Source of the DNA: Gammaproteobacteria bacterium
GTDB lineage: Bacteria; Pseudomonadota; Gammaproteobacteria; Ga0077536
Direction: 5' to 3'
DNA length: 64,000 bases
Assembly (NCBI GenBank): GCA_016209015.1
Contig: JACQWY010000002.1
Coordinates: 1 to 64,000, forward strand
Below are positions 20,917 to 30,525 of the stretch, piece by piece. Made by a program: the position numbers and the translations under genes. The notes beneath the pieces were generated by a model, which was not told the origin of the DNA, did no database searches, and saw only the letters and a list, made by a program, of their open reading frames with translations. How positions within the stretch are numbered: position 1 is the stretch's first letter; each line of letters opens with the position of its first letter.

Positions 20917-21792
20917 ATGGACGTCGGATTCGTAACCATCGCCTCGGCCCAGAGCGGCGACCTCGTCGCCGTCGCACAGCAGGCCGAAGCCCTCGGCTTC
21001 GACTCGCTGTGGATCCCCGAGCACCCCGTGATCCCGCGCGGCGAGATCACCCCCTATCCGTTCGGCGGCCCCCTGCCCGAGCACTACGGGCGCTGGCTCG
21101 ATCCCTTCGTCGCGCTGACCGTCTGCGCGACGGTCACCACGAAGCTCAAGCTCGCGACCGGCATCTGCCTCTTGCCCGAACGCGAGCCGCTCATGACGGC
21201 GAAAGTGATCGCGAGCCTCGATTTCGTCTCGCGCGGCCGCGTGCTGCTCGGGATCGGCGCCGGCTGGCTGAAAGAGGAGACGGAAGTCATGGGCGCGAAC
21301 TTCGCGACGCGCTGGCAACGCATGCGCGAAATGGCGGAGGCGCTCCGCGTGCTGTGGACCGAGGAGTCGCCGAGCTACCAGGGCAAGCAAATCTCCTTCC
21401 CGCCCGTGCGTTGCGAGCCGAAACCGGTGCAGGCGGGTGGCCCGCCGTTCCTGCTCGGCGGCCACGGCGAGAAAGGGCTCATGCGAATTGCAAAAAACTA
21501 TGACGGCTGGTGCCCGCTCGCGAACGATCCGACGGCTTTCGCCGCAGAGGCCGAGCTCCTGCGCGAGATGACGAGAGAGGCGGGCCGCGATCCCTCGAAG
21601 ATCGAGCTCACGCCGTTCGTCGATCCTCAAGCCGGTGAGCTCTCGACGGCCGCACTGCGCGCATATCGCGACGCGGGTTGCACGCGCATCGTCGTCTTCC
21701 CGCACGACGCGACGCCGGAGATCGCGGACGGCAAGGCACTCGAGTGGATGGCGCGCACGGCCAATATCGTCGAGCGCGCGAGGACGCTCTGA
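20917..21792 (+). CDS. LLM-class (luciferase-like) oxidoreductase
   Basis: Second luciferase-like TIM-barrel oxidoreductase (291 residues) of the window. The segment ALGFDSLWIPEHPVIP is the typical N-terminal motif of the F420-dependent LLM group, followed by KLKLATGICLLPEREP and RVLLGIGAGWLKEE. It has a good ribosome site (AGAAAGGAG) before the ATG at 20917. Being divergent from the MalT-type regulator suggests regulation by it. Cofactor (F420 or FMN) and substrate cannot be assigned. Confidence 0.88.
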   Translation: MDVGFVTIASAQSGDLVAVAQQAEALGFDSLWIPEHPVIPRGEITPYPFGGPLPEHYGRWLDPFVALTVCATVTTKLKLATGICLLPEREPLMTAKVIASLDFVSRGRVLLGIGAGWLKEETEVMGANFATRWQRMREMAEALRVLWTEESPSYQGKQISFPPVRCEPKPVQAGGPPFLLGGHGEKGLMRIAKNYDGWCPLANDPTAFAAEAELLREMTREAGRDPSKIELTPFVDPQAGELSTAALRAYRDAGCTRIVVFPHDATPEIADGKALEWMARTANIVERARTL

Positions 21793-21935
21793 GGAAGGAC
21801 GGATCGCGGCCGCTATCGATCCCGCACCCGGCGATGCGCGGCGTGACAGAGCGGCCGCAGCTTGCATCGCAGTCCGGTGTGTTGCCGCGCTGAGCGGGAA
21901 TATGACCGGAAATAAGCGCTGATCTCCCGATCGCA

Positions 21936-21980
21936 TGTGAATACTTTCACAGACGATGCCAGGCGTGCTTCGCGTATAGT
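21936..21980 (+). promoter_or_regulatory. CRP-type site and class II promoter before the RiPP locus
   Basis: TGTGA-N6-TCACA, a perfect CRP/Clp-family core, lies at 21936-21951. A -10-like TATAGT is at 21975-21980 with no good -35 element. With a start about 5-7 nt after the -10, the CRP site centres near -41 to -43, the class II activator position. This would give a leader of about 165 nt before the precursor gene. Confidence 0.6.
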
Positions 21981-22075
21981 GCGCTTGCCTCGGCGACGGA
22001 CTGTGGCGCGCGGCACTGAAGAGCCGCGCTGCAGATCGTCCCGACCACGGACCTCTCGAGTAGCCTCGCCCACCT

Positions 22076-22089
22076 GCGGTGATCACCGC
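22076..22089. promoter_or_regulatory. 14-bp perfect palindrome in the RiPP leader
   Basis: GCGGTGATCACCGC reads identically on both strands, 63 nt before the precursor start. It could be an operator or an RNA hairpin core. Function unproven. Confidence 0.35.
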
Positions 22090-22152
22090 CGGGCGAATCG
22101 GGAGAGGGGCCGCGGATAATTCAACCATCGACCATGCAGGAGAATTCGAACA

Positions 22153-22413
22153 ATGGAAATCAATGCAGAACTCGCACGCTTCAATGCCGACGTCAACAGC
22201 AAATCCGATCTTCGCGACGGCGTGAAAGCGCTCGGCAGCGACCTCGGCGCGATCACCTCCTATGCGAACTCGCAGGGCTACAACTTCAGCCAGAGCGACG
22301 TGACCTCGCTGATGGGCGAAGGTGAGCTCGACGAAGAGCAGCTCGACGGCGTCGTCGGCGGCCTGATGATTCTCATGAAGACGAAGAACGGCACATTTTT
22401 CATCCAGACCTGA
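22153..22413 (+). CDS. Nif11-type RiPP precursor peptide
   Basis: An 86-residue peptide with the Nif11-like leader architecture. Residues 1-68 form an acidic helical leader with the characteristic segments SYANSQGYNFSQSDVTSLM and GELDEEQLDGVV, ending in Gly69-Gly70. The double-Gly marks the expected cleavage by a C39-type protease, leaving a 16-residue core, LMILMKTKNGTFFIQT, that is hydrophobic and contains no Cys and only two Thr outside NGT-type positions. Start ATG follows AGGAGAA (22138-22144) with 8-nt spacing. The next gene encodes a PoyD-like radical SAM epimerase, so the product is probably a D-amino-acid-containing peptide. No lanthionine synthetase or transporter gene is adjacent. 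Confidence 0.85.
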   Translation: MEINAELARFNADVNSKSDLRDGVKALGSDLGAITSYANSQGYNFSQSDVTSLMGEGELDEEQLDGVVGGLMILMKTKNGTFFIQT

Positions 22414-22427
22414 GCAAGGCCGGATGA

Positions 22428-22457
22428 GGCGCCGACGACCTGCGAAGTATCGGCGCC
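22428..22457 (+). terminator. Attenuator-like hairpin between precursor and epimerase genes
   Basis: Perfect 8-bp inverted repeat GGCGCCGA (22428-22435) and TCGGCGCC (22450-22457), 14 nt after the precursor stop. Such hairpins in peptide operons let the precursor be made in excess over the enzyme. No T-run is present. Confidence 0.5.
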
Positions 22458-22533
22458 CGCCTCCCGAGTCCACATCGGACAAACTGTACGGCCCTGGCGG
22501 GCAAGCCGCCGCCAGGATGCCCCCCGGAAATTC

Positions 22534-23967
22534 ATGACAGCACCCACTACCTCCGAACGCGAACTGCGGGACCTCGCCCACTTCAAGCGTCTCCTCGAGC
22601 TGTGGGAGGGCGATACCGAATTTCGTGAGCGCTGCCGGGAGCCGGCCCTGGATCGCCGCGCCTTGCTCGCACGACACGGCCTCGATCTCGCAGATGCGGA
22701 GCTCGAGGCCTTCTGGCCTCTCGCCGCACTCGAGAACCGTACCGGCCCCGAAGCGCAGCGACTCGTCGCGGCCATGAACGAGAGCCCGCTCGGGCGGCGC
22801 TGGGTCGAATGGCAGGCGGCCACGGAAGCCGCGCACACCGCGGCCGCACGGGCGCGGTTCGCGACCGGTAATCCGCGTTTCGACGCCTGGCGCGCGCGGC
22901 AGCGCGCACGCACGCTCAGCGAGGCCTACGTGCCGGCGATCGGCGAGGACTACTGGCCGCCGCTCTTCGCGTTCGAGTTGAGCAGCGGCTGTTCGAAGCA
23001 GTGCTGGTTCTGCGCGTTCTCGCCCGAGAAGCTCACGCGGAATTTCGACTACACGCCGGAGAATCGGGCGCTGTGGCGCGACGTACTGAGAGTCGGGCAG
23101 GCGCTCTTCGGCAACGCCTGTCAGTACAGTGGGCTCTATCACGCGACCGAGCCGAGCGACAATCCGGACTATCTCGAATTCGTCACCGACTTCCACGCCA
23201 TCCTCGGCGCCGTGCCGCAGACGACGACGGCGGATCCGCTCAAGAACCTCGACTGGACGCGCCGCATGCTCGCGCTGCGCGATCTCGACCCGACCACCGC
23301 CGACCGCTTTTCGATCCTGACGCCGAAGGCTTTGCGCGGCGTCCACGCGGCGTTCACGCCCGAAGCACTGCGCGAGGTCTCGCTCGTGCTCCACAACAAG
23401 GGGTCGATCGGCGTGAAGAACGAATGCGGACGCGCGATCGAGAACGACGCACTCCTCGGCCGCAGCCAGGACATGACGCGTGACATGCTGCCGGAAGGCA
23501 AACAGCTCACGCCGCAGCTCACGCTCGAATGTCTCGTCGGCTATCTCGTGAACATGGTCGACCACACCATCAAGCTCATCAGTCCGTGCAACGAGTCTGC
23601 GCAGTGGCCGAAGGGCTACATCGTGCACGCCGAAGGCCGCTTCACGGACGCCGCGAGCTTCCGCGCGTTCGTGGAGGACAGCATCGGGCGCTGCGCGCGC
23701 GAGAAGCTCGGCGCCGCGGACCGGCTCGGCTTCCGCCGCGATCTCGTCTTCGAGAAGCTCGACGGCGGATTCGGTCTCGTGGCGCGCTACAAGCGTCACA
23801 AGATGCGCGGCAATCCCCACTTCGGAACGCTGGGGGAACTGCTGCGCACCGGGACTTACACGGCCGGAGAAGTCGTACAGCGGTTGACGGACGAGGGCAT
23901 GCCGGCGCCGCAGGCCGCGAGCTGGCTCGAGAAGCTCTATCAGCGCGGATTGCTCGCGGAATCCTGA
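22534..23967 (+). CDS. Radical SAM RiPP epimerase, PoyD/OspD-like
   Basis: Radical SAM protein (477 residues). The [4Fe-4S] motif CxxxCxxC is CSKQCWFC at Cys153, Cys157 and Cys160, within SSGCSKQCWFCAFSPEKL, which resembles the PoyD/OspD family of peptide epimerases that turn L- into D-residues. In those enzymes a separate Cys donates the hydrogen atom; Cys352 in LISPCNESAQWPKGY is the candidate here. Residues about 15-65 (FKRLLELWEGDTEFRERC and on) resemble a Nif11-type leader, a feature of this family. It follows the precursor gene by 120 nt with a hairpin between. A different radical SAM modification is possible but less likely. Confidence 0.84.
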   Translation: MTAPTTSERELRDLAHFKRLLELWEGDTEFRERCREPALDRRALLARHGLDLADAELEAFWPLAALENRTGPEAQRLVAAMNESPLGRRWVEWQAATEAAHTAAARARFATGNPRFDAWRARQRARTLSEAYVPAIGEDYWPPLFAFELSSGCSKQCWFCAFSPEKLTRNFDYTPENRALWRDVLRVGQALFGNACQYSGLYHATEPSDNPDYLEFVTDFHAILGAVPQTTTADPLKNLDWTRRMLALRDLDPTTADRFSILTPKALRGVHAAFTPEALREVSLVLHNKGSIGVKNECGRAIENDALLGRSQDMTRDMLPEGKQLTPQLTLECLVGYLVNMVDHTIKLISPCNESAQWPKGYIVHAEGRFTDAASFRAFVEDSIGRCAREKLGAADRLGFRRDLVFEKLDGGFGLVARYKRHKMRGNPHFGTLGELLRTGTYTAGEVVQRLTDEGMPAPQAASWLEKLYQRGLLAES

Positions 23968-23977
23968 GCGTCCCTGC

Positions 23978-26077
23978 TCAGAACGCGTAGCTGCCCTGGA
24001 CGTAGAACGAGCGTCCGGCGAGCGGGAAGTCGTAGGGCAGCGAGATGAAGGGATGGCCCGGGGTCATGTCGAAGGGCGAGGGCTCGCGGACGTCGGCATC
24101 GAAGAGATTCCTGAGCGAGCACTTCACGTTCCAGCCCTTGCGACCGCGCTCCGAACGCACCGTGAAATCCACCGCCGTATAACCGTCCAGCGCATCGCGC
24201 GTATCGCCCGGCGCGCGCTCCCGGGTCCCCACGACATTCACCTGCACGTCGCCGGCCCATTGCGGCAGGAAGCGCCAGTCGGCGCGCAGATAGCCGTGAT
24301 GCATCGGCGCGAGCCCGGCGAGCTCGCCGCTCGCCTCGTCGATCGAATGCTGGAAGCTGTAATTGCCCGCGAATCTGAGCGTACGCGTCGCGTCCCAGGC
24401 GGCCTCCGCTTCCAGGCCCTCGCCGGTCTGCTCGCCGCCGTTGCGGAATGTCGTGCCGACGATTTGGATGATGTGGTCCATTCGATAACGGAAGGCGTTC
24501 ACGCCGAAATGCAGCGCCGGCGTCGCCTGCCAGGACAGCGCGCCCTCCGTCGTCTCCATGGTCTCCGGCTGCAGGTTCGGCGTGCCGACCTGCACCGGGT
24601 TGTTCGAGGTATAGAGCTCGACGAAGGACGGCGCGCGGAACGCCGTCCCGTACATGAGCTTCGCGGTGAGGTTGTAGGTGACGTCCCAGGCGAGTGCGAC
24701 ACGCGGGTTCGTGGTGTCGCCGAAATCCGAGTATTCGTCGCGGCGCACGCCGGCGGTCAGCGTCCAGTCCGGCGCGAACGTCCACTCGTCCTGCACGAAC
24801 CACCAGACGTCCATGCGATCGTGGGGCCGCAGGTAGGGCGCGGTCGCGGAGACGTCGACGACGTCGGCGACGCTGCCCGTGCCGTACGGCGTGAACGGCA
24901 GCACGCCCGGCAGGAAGTTCTTCGTCTCGCGGATCTTGTAGAGATCGTCGTCCGTCGCGCCGACGCCGACGCGCACGTGATGGTGTTCGAAGCCGTTGTA
25001 GCCGGCCTGGACGTTGCCGCGGAAATGCTGCTCCCACTTGTAGGGGTTGCCGATCATGCCGTCGACGAACGTGCCGCCGCCGAGGTTAGTTCCCGCCGGG
25101 AAGAGCGTCAGATCGGACTGCACGTCGAGATACATGTAGCTCGCCTGCACGCTCACGTCCCAGTCTGGTCGGAAATTCGTCTTGTGATACGTGAGATCCG
25201 CCGTGACCTGCTCGCTGCGATTGTGATCCCCCGGCGCGAGCGCCGAGGCGACGCCCCAGAACGAGCCCATGTCGTCGTGGGCGCGATAGGCAGTGCGCAA
25301 TTGCCATGCACCGTATGTCAGATCGAGCGCGCCGTCGATGTTGCCGAAGTCGGCGTCGATAGGGCCCGGCGCCTTCGAAGCGTGCGTGCCGAGCAGGCTG
25401 TCGAGACCGGTCTGGGCGTCCGCGCGCACGGTGCGCTCCCAGCCGTCCGTACTGCCGACGCTGAGATAGCCGGCGACCTCGAGCGTGCCGAGCCGCCCGC
25501 CATGCAGCGCCCAGCCCTGCACGCTGCCGAACTCGCCGGCTCGCACGCCGATCTCGGTACCGGCGATGTCGGCGGCGGATTTCGTCGTGACGTTGATGAC
25601 ACCGGTCATTGCGTCCGCGCCGTAGAGCGCGGAACCCGGCCCGCGGATGACTTCGATGCGCGCCACGTTTTCGAGCCGGATGCCGCTCGACACGTCACCG
25701 CGGTTCTCCTCGAAGGCCGTCGTCATGGGAATTCCGTTGACGAGCACCAGGACCTGCGGATTGAGATCGCGATGCACGCCGCGTATCACGTAGACGCTCG
25801 TGCCGGCCTGCGTGCCGCGCGCGACGTGCAGCCCTGGCACGGTTTCGAGGACCTCGTCGAGCGTCGTCGCGCCTGTCGCGGCGATGTCCTCGGCGGTGAT
25901 CACTGTCGCGACCGCCGGTGCGCGCGGTGCGACCACTTTCGTGCCGGTCGCGATGGTCACGAAGCTGCGATCGCCGTAAGCGAGCGCGAGCTCGTCCTGA
26001 TCCGAGCTCTGCGCCGCGGCTGCGAGGGGCAGCAGGCACAGCAGCGCGGGACCCGGGCGGTTGAGAGATCTCTTCAT
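23978..26077 (-). CDS. TonB-dependent outer-membrane receptor
   Basis: Outer-membrane receptor of 699 residues. A Sec signal peptide (about 1-23, ending AAAAQS) precedes the plug domain (about 55-165, with TLDEVLETVPGLHV, VYVIRGV and IEVIRGPGSALYGADAMTGVINV) and the beta barrel, which ends in the terminal Phe expected for assembly by Bam. A separate N-terminal signalling domain is absent. It is the last gene of an operon, 59 nt after the hybrid kinase/GGDEF/EAL gene. The ligand is unknown; the family includes siderophore, cobalamin and copper receptors. The start ATG at 26077 is chosen for the signal peptide; ribosome site is weak. Confidence 0.93.
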   Translation of the reverse strand: MKRSLNRPGPALLCLLPLAAAAQSSDQDELALAYGDRSFVTIATGTKVVAPRAPAVATVITAEDIAATGATTLDEVLETVPGLHVARGTQAGTSVYVIRGVHRDLNPQVLVLVNGIPMTTAFEENRGDVSSGIRLENVARIEVIRGPGSALYGADAMTGVINVTTKSAADIAGTEIGVRAGEFGSVQGWALHGGRLGTLEVAGYLSVGSTDGWERTVRADAQTGLDSLLGTHASKAPGPIDADFGNIDGALDLTYGAWQLRTAYRAHDDMGSFWGVASALAPGDHNRSEQVTADLTYHKTNFRPDWDVSVQASYMYLDVQSDLTLFPAGTNLGGGTFVDGMIGNPYKWEQHFRGNVQAGYNGFEHHHVRVGVGATDDDLYKIRETKNFLPGVLPFTPYGTGSVADVVDVSATAPYLRPHDRMDVWWFVQDEWTFAPDWTLTAGVRRDEYSDFGDTTNPRVALAWDVTYNLTAKLMYGTAFRAPSFVELYTSNNPVQVGTPNLQPETMETTEGALSWQATPALHFGVNAFRYRMDHIIQIVGTTFRNGGEQTGEGLEAEAAWDATRTLRFAGNYSFQHSIDEASGELAGLAPMHHGYLRADWRFLPQWAGDVQVNVVGTRERAPGDTRDALDGYTAVDFTVRSERGRKGWNVKCSLRNLFDADVREPSPFDMTPGHPFISLPYDFPLAGRSFYVQGSYAF

Positions 26078-26136
26078 CTGCCTGATTCGATCTTTTTCGA
26101 TGTTCGGAAGTGCTGACACCGTGCCGTTCTCCCGCG

Positions 26137-29100
26137 CTAGGGAAGTAGCGGCAGGGGCCGCGCCGGTTTCAGCATCCGTGCTTCGAATTCTTCGGCCGAC
26201 AAGGGCTCCGCCAGGTAGTAGCCCTGGATATATTCGCAATCGAGCGCCGCCAGGAACTCACGCTGCGCGTGCTGTTCGACCCCCTCGGCGACCACCGCGA
26301 GGCGCAGGCTGTGGGCGAGCGCGATGATGGCATTGACGATCGAGGCGTCGTCCACGTTCTCGGTCATGTTGCGCGTGAATGCACGGTCGATCTTCAGCGC
26401 ATCGACCGGGAAGCGTTTGAGATAGGCGAGCGAAGAATAGCCCGTCCCGAAATCGTCGATCTCGAGCCGCAGGCCGAGATGCTTCAGGCGCTGCAGCATT
26501 GCCGTGGTCTCGCGGGCGTGCTCCATCAATACGCTCTCGGTGATCTCCAGCGTAAGATGCCGCGCATCGAGCCCCGTCTCGCGCAACACGGTCGCGACGA
26601 GGTCGCAGAAGCCGGGGTCCTTGAGCTGCACGCCGGAGATATTGACGGCGACACTCAGCCCGCCGCGCCCGGCGGTCACCCACTCGCGCATCTGCGCGCA
26701 GGCCGTCCGCAACACGAACTCGCCGATGCCGATGATGAGCCCGGTCTCCTCCGCGAGCGGCACGAACTCGAGCGGCGAGATGAGCCCCTGCTCGGGATGC
26801 TTCCAGCGCACGAGCGCCTCCATGCCGGTCACCGCACCGGAACGCGTCTCGGCTTTCGGCTGGTAGAGGACGAGGAAATCATCGCGTTCGACCGCGCGGC
26901 GCAGCGCGCTCTCCAAGCGCAGATGCTCGGCGACCGAGGCTTCCATGCCCTCCTCGTAGAAGTGGAAGCCGCCGCCGCCCCGCTTCGCGCGGTACATCGC
27001 GGTATCGGCGCGACGCAGCAGGGTGCTGACGTCGGGCCCGTCGTTCGGATAGATCGAGATGCCGATGCTCGCCGAGACGAAGATCTCCTGACCGTCTATG
27101 TCGAAGGCGGAAGCGAGCGCGCGACACACCTTCTGCGCGGCGTTCGCGGCGACCGTCGCGTCGTCGAGCTCGTCGAGCAGCACCGTGAACTCGTCGCCGC
27201 CGAGACGCGCCACACCGTCGCCGGAACGCACGCAGTAGCGGATGCGGCGCGCGACCGCCTTGAGCAGGCGGTCGCCCTTCTCGTGGCCGAGCGTGTCGTT
27301 GACGAACTTGAAGCGGTCTAGATCGAGGAACAGCACCGCGAGCGACTGGCCCGTGGTCTCGGCGCGCTCGATCGCCCGGCTCAGGTGCTCGGCGAACTGC
27401 ACACGATTCGGCAGGCCGGTGAGCGGATCGTTGAATGCGAGATCGTGCACGCTGCGCTCGGCACGCTTCGCGTCGACCACGCGGCGCACGCGCTGGTTCA
27501 CGACCGCGAGGTTCAGGGGCTTGGAGAGATAATCGCTCGCGCCGACCGCGAAGGCGCGCTCGATCGAGGCCGCATCCTCGAGCGCGGTGATGATGAGCAC
27601 CGGGATGTCGCGCGCACCCGGGAGCTCCTGCAGGCGCGCGCACGCCGTGAAGCCGTCCATCTCGGGCATCACCGCGTCCATCAGGATGACGTCGGGCGCG
27701 AGGCGCTCGACGGCCTCGAGCGCGCGCCACCCGTCGTTCGCCTCGTGGACGTCGAAGCCGTTGCGGGCGAGGGCGTAGTGCAGGGCCGAGCGCGTGCTCC
27801 GATCGTCATCGACGACGAGCACCGTGATGCCGCGTTCGGCGCTCGGCGCCGCGACCGCGGGCTGCTTCGCGAGCTCGGCGAGCAGCACCGCTTCCGCTTC
27901 GGCGAACCGTGCGAGGCCGCGCGCCATGAGCTCGGGCGCGGCATCGAGCGCGCCCGTCGCCGCCCGGGCCTCGAGCTGCGCCGCGATCGCGGCGAGCGGC
28001 GTGATGCCGAGATTGCCGGCCGCGCCCTTGATGGCGTGAGCCGCGCGGCGCAGGCCGGGCGCGTCGCGCTCCGCGACCGCACGCTCGAGCTGATCGAAAT
28101 AGTCCGGGATGTCCTCGAGGAACGGCCGGATCGCGCGCTCCATCGCGCCGCCCAGCGCTTCCCGCAGGCGACCGAGCAGCACCGTGTCGACGGGCTCGCC
28201 CTCCGCGGTATGCGTTTCGGGGGCCGGGCTCGTCGGCGCCGTGAAGCCGGGCAGCCAGGCGCGCAATGCAGCGGCCAGTGCATCGAGCAGGAGCGGCTTG
28301 CCGAGGTGGGCATCCATGCCCGCGCCGTGACATCTCGCGACGTCCTCCGGCTCGACGTTCGCCGTCATCGCGACGATCGGCGTGTGCTTGCCCGCGCCCT
28401 CCATCGCGCGCAGATTGCGGCAGGTCTCGTAGCCGTCCATGCCGGGCATGGCGCAGTCCATGAGCACGAGATCCCAGGCGCCCCGCTGGAAGGCGACGAG
28501 CGCCGCGGCGCCGTCGGCGGCGATCTGGGCCTCGCAGCCGAGGATGCCGAGCATGCTCCCGGCGACGACCTGGTTCGTGCGATTGTCCTCCACGACGAGT
28601 ACGCGATAACGCCGCGGGGCTGCGGGCCGGGACTGCTCGCGCGCGGCGCCCGCGAGCGCACGGACGAGCGCGTCGCGGAGCCGGTTGGCGCCGAGCGGTT
28701 TTGCGAGATAGGCATCGGCGTGCGCCGCCGCCGGGATCTCCTCGGCACCGAAGCGATTCATGACGATGAGGCGCAACGAGCCGCCGTGCTGGGCACGGAT
28801 GCGCATCGGCAGGCTGTCGCCCTCGACCCCGGGAAACGTCGTGTCGAGCAGGACGAGATCATAGGGCCGCCCCGCCGCTGCCGCCTCGCGCAGCGTCGCG
28901 AGCGTCGCCTCGGGCTCGGTGGCCGTGGCGCATTCCAGCCCCCAGCTCCGGAGCACGCGCTCGAGGAACTGGCGCGCGATGTCGCTCTCGTCGACGACGA
29001 GCGCGCGCAGGCCGCTCCATTCCGGATGTCCGGACGCCAGGCCACCCTCCGCGCCGCGGCCGAACGCGAGACGGAACCAGAAGCGGCTGCCCCGGCCGGG

Positions 29101-30525
29101 CGCGCTTTCTACACCGACGTCGCCGCCCATGAGCTCGACGAGCTGCCGGCAGATCGCGAGCCCGAGCCCGGAACCGCCGAAGCGGCGCGTGGTGGAGGCG
29201 TCTTCCTGAGTGAAGGCCTCGAAGAGGTGCGCCAGCGCTTCGGGTCGGATGCCGATGCCGGTATCGGTAACTTCGAACAGCAGCACGACGCCGCCGGCAG
29301 CGGCGTCCGCCTCGTGTACGACCCGTACCTGGACGCTGCCGGAGTCGGTGAACTTCAGCGCATTGCTGAGAAGGTTGATGAGGATTTGGCGGAGGCGCTG
29401 GCGGTCGCCGAGCAGGCAGCCCGGCACGTCGGTCGCGATCAGATAACCGACTTCCAGGCCTTTCTGCAGCGCCTGCGGCCGCAGCAGCTCGAGCACGTCC
29501 TCGATCATCTGCGCGAGCCCGAACTCGGTGCGCTCGAGCTCGACCTTGCCGACCTCGAGCCGCGAGAAATCGAGGATGTTGTTCACGAGCTCGAGGAGGT
29601 ACTGGGAAGAGTCCCAGGCGATCTCCACGAACTGACGCTGCTTCTGCGGCAGCTCGCCGGTCATGAGGATGTTCAAGGTGCCGACGACGCCGTTCAGCGG
29701 CGTGCGGATCTCGTGGCTCACCATCGCCGCGAACTCCGCTTTGAGCCGCGCGACGCGCAAGGCGTTGTCGCGAGCCTCGCGCAGCTCGCGCTCACGCTCC
29801 TCGAGCACGGCCATCATCTTGTTGAATGCGCCGGCCATGCGCACGATGTCGCGCGCGCCGGACGTCTCGGCCCGCACGCCCGTTTCGCCCCGCTCCGCGC
29901 GCGCCATCGCTTCCGAGAGGCGCACGAGCGGCCGGCTCAGGCGCCCGGTCAGCTTGCGCACGATGATGAGGAACACGAACGCGAAGAAGAAGGACAGCGC
30001 GAGATTGATCGCGAAGACTTCCGTGCGCACGCGCGTCAGCGCCGCCTTGCTCTGGACGACGCGCACGTAGCCGAGCAGCTCGGGCGCCTTGGCGTCGACC
30101 TCGAACGGCGAATCGCCGCCTCCGGCGTAGACCGGCGCATGGAACTGCCAGGCTGCGGCGCCTTCGGTCTCGAGCGCAGCGCCCACCGCGGGCACGGCGC
30201 CGCCGGCGGGCAGCAGCGTGCCGTGCGTGATCACGACGCGGCCGTCGGCGTGGCGGATCTCCACCCCCGTCACGTTCGGGAACGCGAGCGTGAGCGCAAC
30301 GGGCGCCGTCGCGTTGTCGGCGGAATCGTAGAGCAGGGCGAGCCGGCTCTGGCGCGCGAGATTGTCCGCGACCTGTTGGCCCTGCTCGAGCTGGCTGCGC
30401 CGGAGCTGTCGGGTCGCCTGCCACGACACGGTGAGCGAGGAGACGAAGGCGAGACCGAGCAGCGCGAGCGTGACGACGACCGAGAGCTGGCCGCGGAGCG
30501 AACCGTCGGTGAAGCGCGTCCTCAT
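26137..30525 (-). CDS. Hybrid histidine kinase with phosphorelay, GGDEF and EAL domains
   Basis: Giant inner-membrane signalling protein of 1462 residues. Order: membrane segment (about 12-30), periplasmic region, second membrane segment (about 165-185), HAMP, HisKA (His271 in [12 protein letters not shown]), HATPase with TDTGIGI and GSGLGLAI, receiver 1 (Asp561), receiver 2 (Asp690), HPt (His830 in HAIKGAAGN), receiver 3 (Asp950), GGDEF (intact GGDEF at 1109-1113) and EAL (EALVRW, Glu1236). All catalytic signatures look intact, so it could both make and break cyclic di-GMP under control of its own relay. Its ATG overlaps the stop of the upstream binding-protein gene (ATGA). The longer open frame upstream of 30525 is the out-of-frame binding-protein gene and is rejected. 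Confidence 0.94.
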   Translation of the reverse strand: MRTRFTDGSLRGQLSVVVTLALLGLAFVSSLTVSWQATRQLRRSQLEQGQQVADNLARQSRLALLYDSADNATAPVALTLAFPNVTGVEIRHADGRVVITHGTLLPAGGAVPAVGAALETEGAAAWQFHAPVYAGGGDSPFEVDAKAPELLGYVRVVQSKAALTRVRTEVFAINLALSFFFAFVFLIIVRKLTGRLSRPLVRLSEAMARAERGETGVRAETSGARDIVRMAGAFNKMMAVLEERERELREARDNALRVARLKAEFAAMVSHEIRTPLNGVVGTLNILMTGELPQKQRQFVEIAWDSSQYLLELVNNILDFSRLEVGKVELERTEFGLAQMIEDVLELLRPQALQKGLEVGYLIATDVPGCLLGDRQRLRQILINLLSNALKFTDSGSVQVRVVHEADAAAGGVVLLFEVTDTGIGIRPEALAHLFEAFTQEDASTTRRFGGSGLGLAICRQLVELMGGDVGVESAPGRGSRFWFRLAFGRGAEGGLASGHPEWSGLRALVVDESDIARQFLERVLRSWGLECATATEPEATLATLREAAAAGRPYDLVLLDTTFPGVEGDSLPMRIRAQHGGSLRLIVMNRFGAEEIPAAAHADAYLAKPLGANRLRDALVRALAGAAREQSRPAAPRRYRVLVVEDNRTNQVVAGSMLGILGCEAQIAADGAAALVAFQRGAWDLVLMDCAMPGMDGYETCRNLRAMEGAGKHTPIVAMTANVEPEDVARCHGAGMDAHLGKPLLLDALAAALRAWLPGFTAPTSPAPETHTAEGEPVDTVLLGRLREALGGAMERAIRPFLEDIPDYFDQLERAVAERDAPGLRRAAHAIKGAAGNLGITPLAAIAAQLEARAATGALDAAPELMARGLARFAEAEAVLLAELAKQPAVAAPSAERGITVLVVDDDRSTRSALHYALARNGFDVHEANDGWRALEAVERLAPDVILMDAVMPEMDGFTACARLQELPGARDIPVLIITALEDAASIERAFAVGASDYLSKPLNLAVVNQRVRRVVDAKRAERSVHDLAFNDPLTGLPNRVQFAEHLSRAIERAETTGQSLAVLFLDLDRFKFVNDTLGHEKGDRLLKAVARRIRYCVRSGDGVARLGGDEFTVLLDELDDATVAANAAQKVCRALASAFDIDGQEIFVSASIGISIYPNDGPDVSTLLRRADTAMYRAKRGGGGFHFYEEGMEASVAEHLRLESALRRAVERDDFLVLYQPKAETRSGAVTGMEALVRWKHPEQGLISPLEFVPLAEETGLIIGIGEFVLRTACAQMREWVTAGRGGLSVAVNISGVQLKDPGFCDLVATVLRETGLDARHLTLEITESVLMEHARETTAMLQRLKHLGLRLEIDDFGTGYSSLAYLKRFPVDALKIDRAFTRNMTENVDDASIVNAIIALAHSLRLAVVAEGVEQHAQREFLAALDCEYIQGYYLAEPLSAEEFEARMLKPARPLPLLP

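Noticed and set aside
20551-23820. 1089-codon open frame on the minus strand across the LLM, Nif11 and radical SAM genes
   Set aside because: It runs antisense through three real genes and has no recognisable domain.
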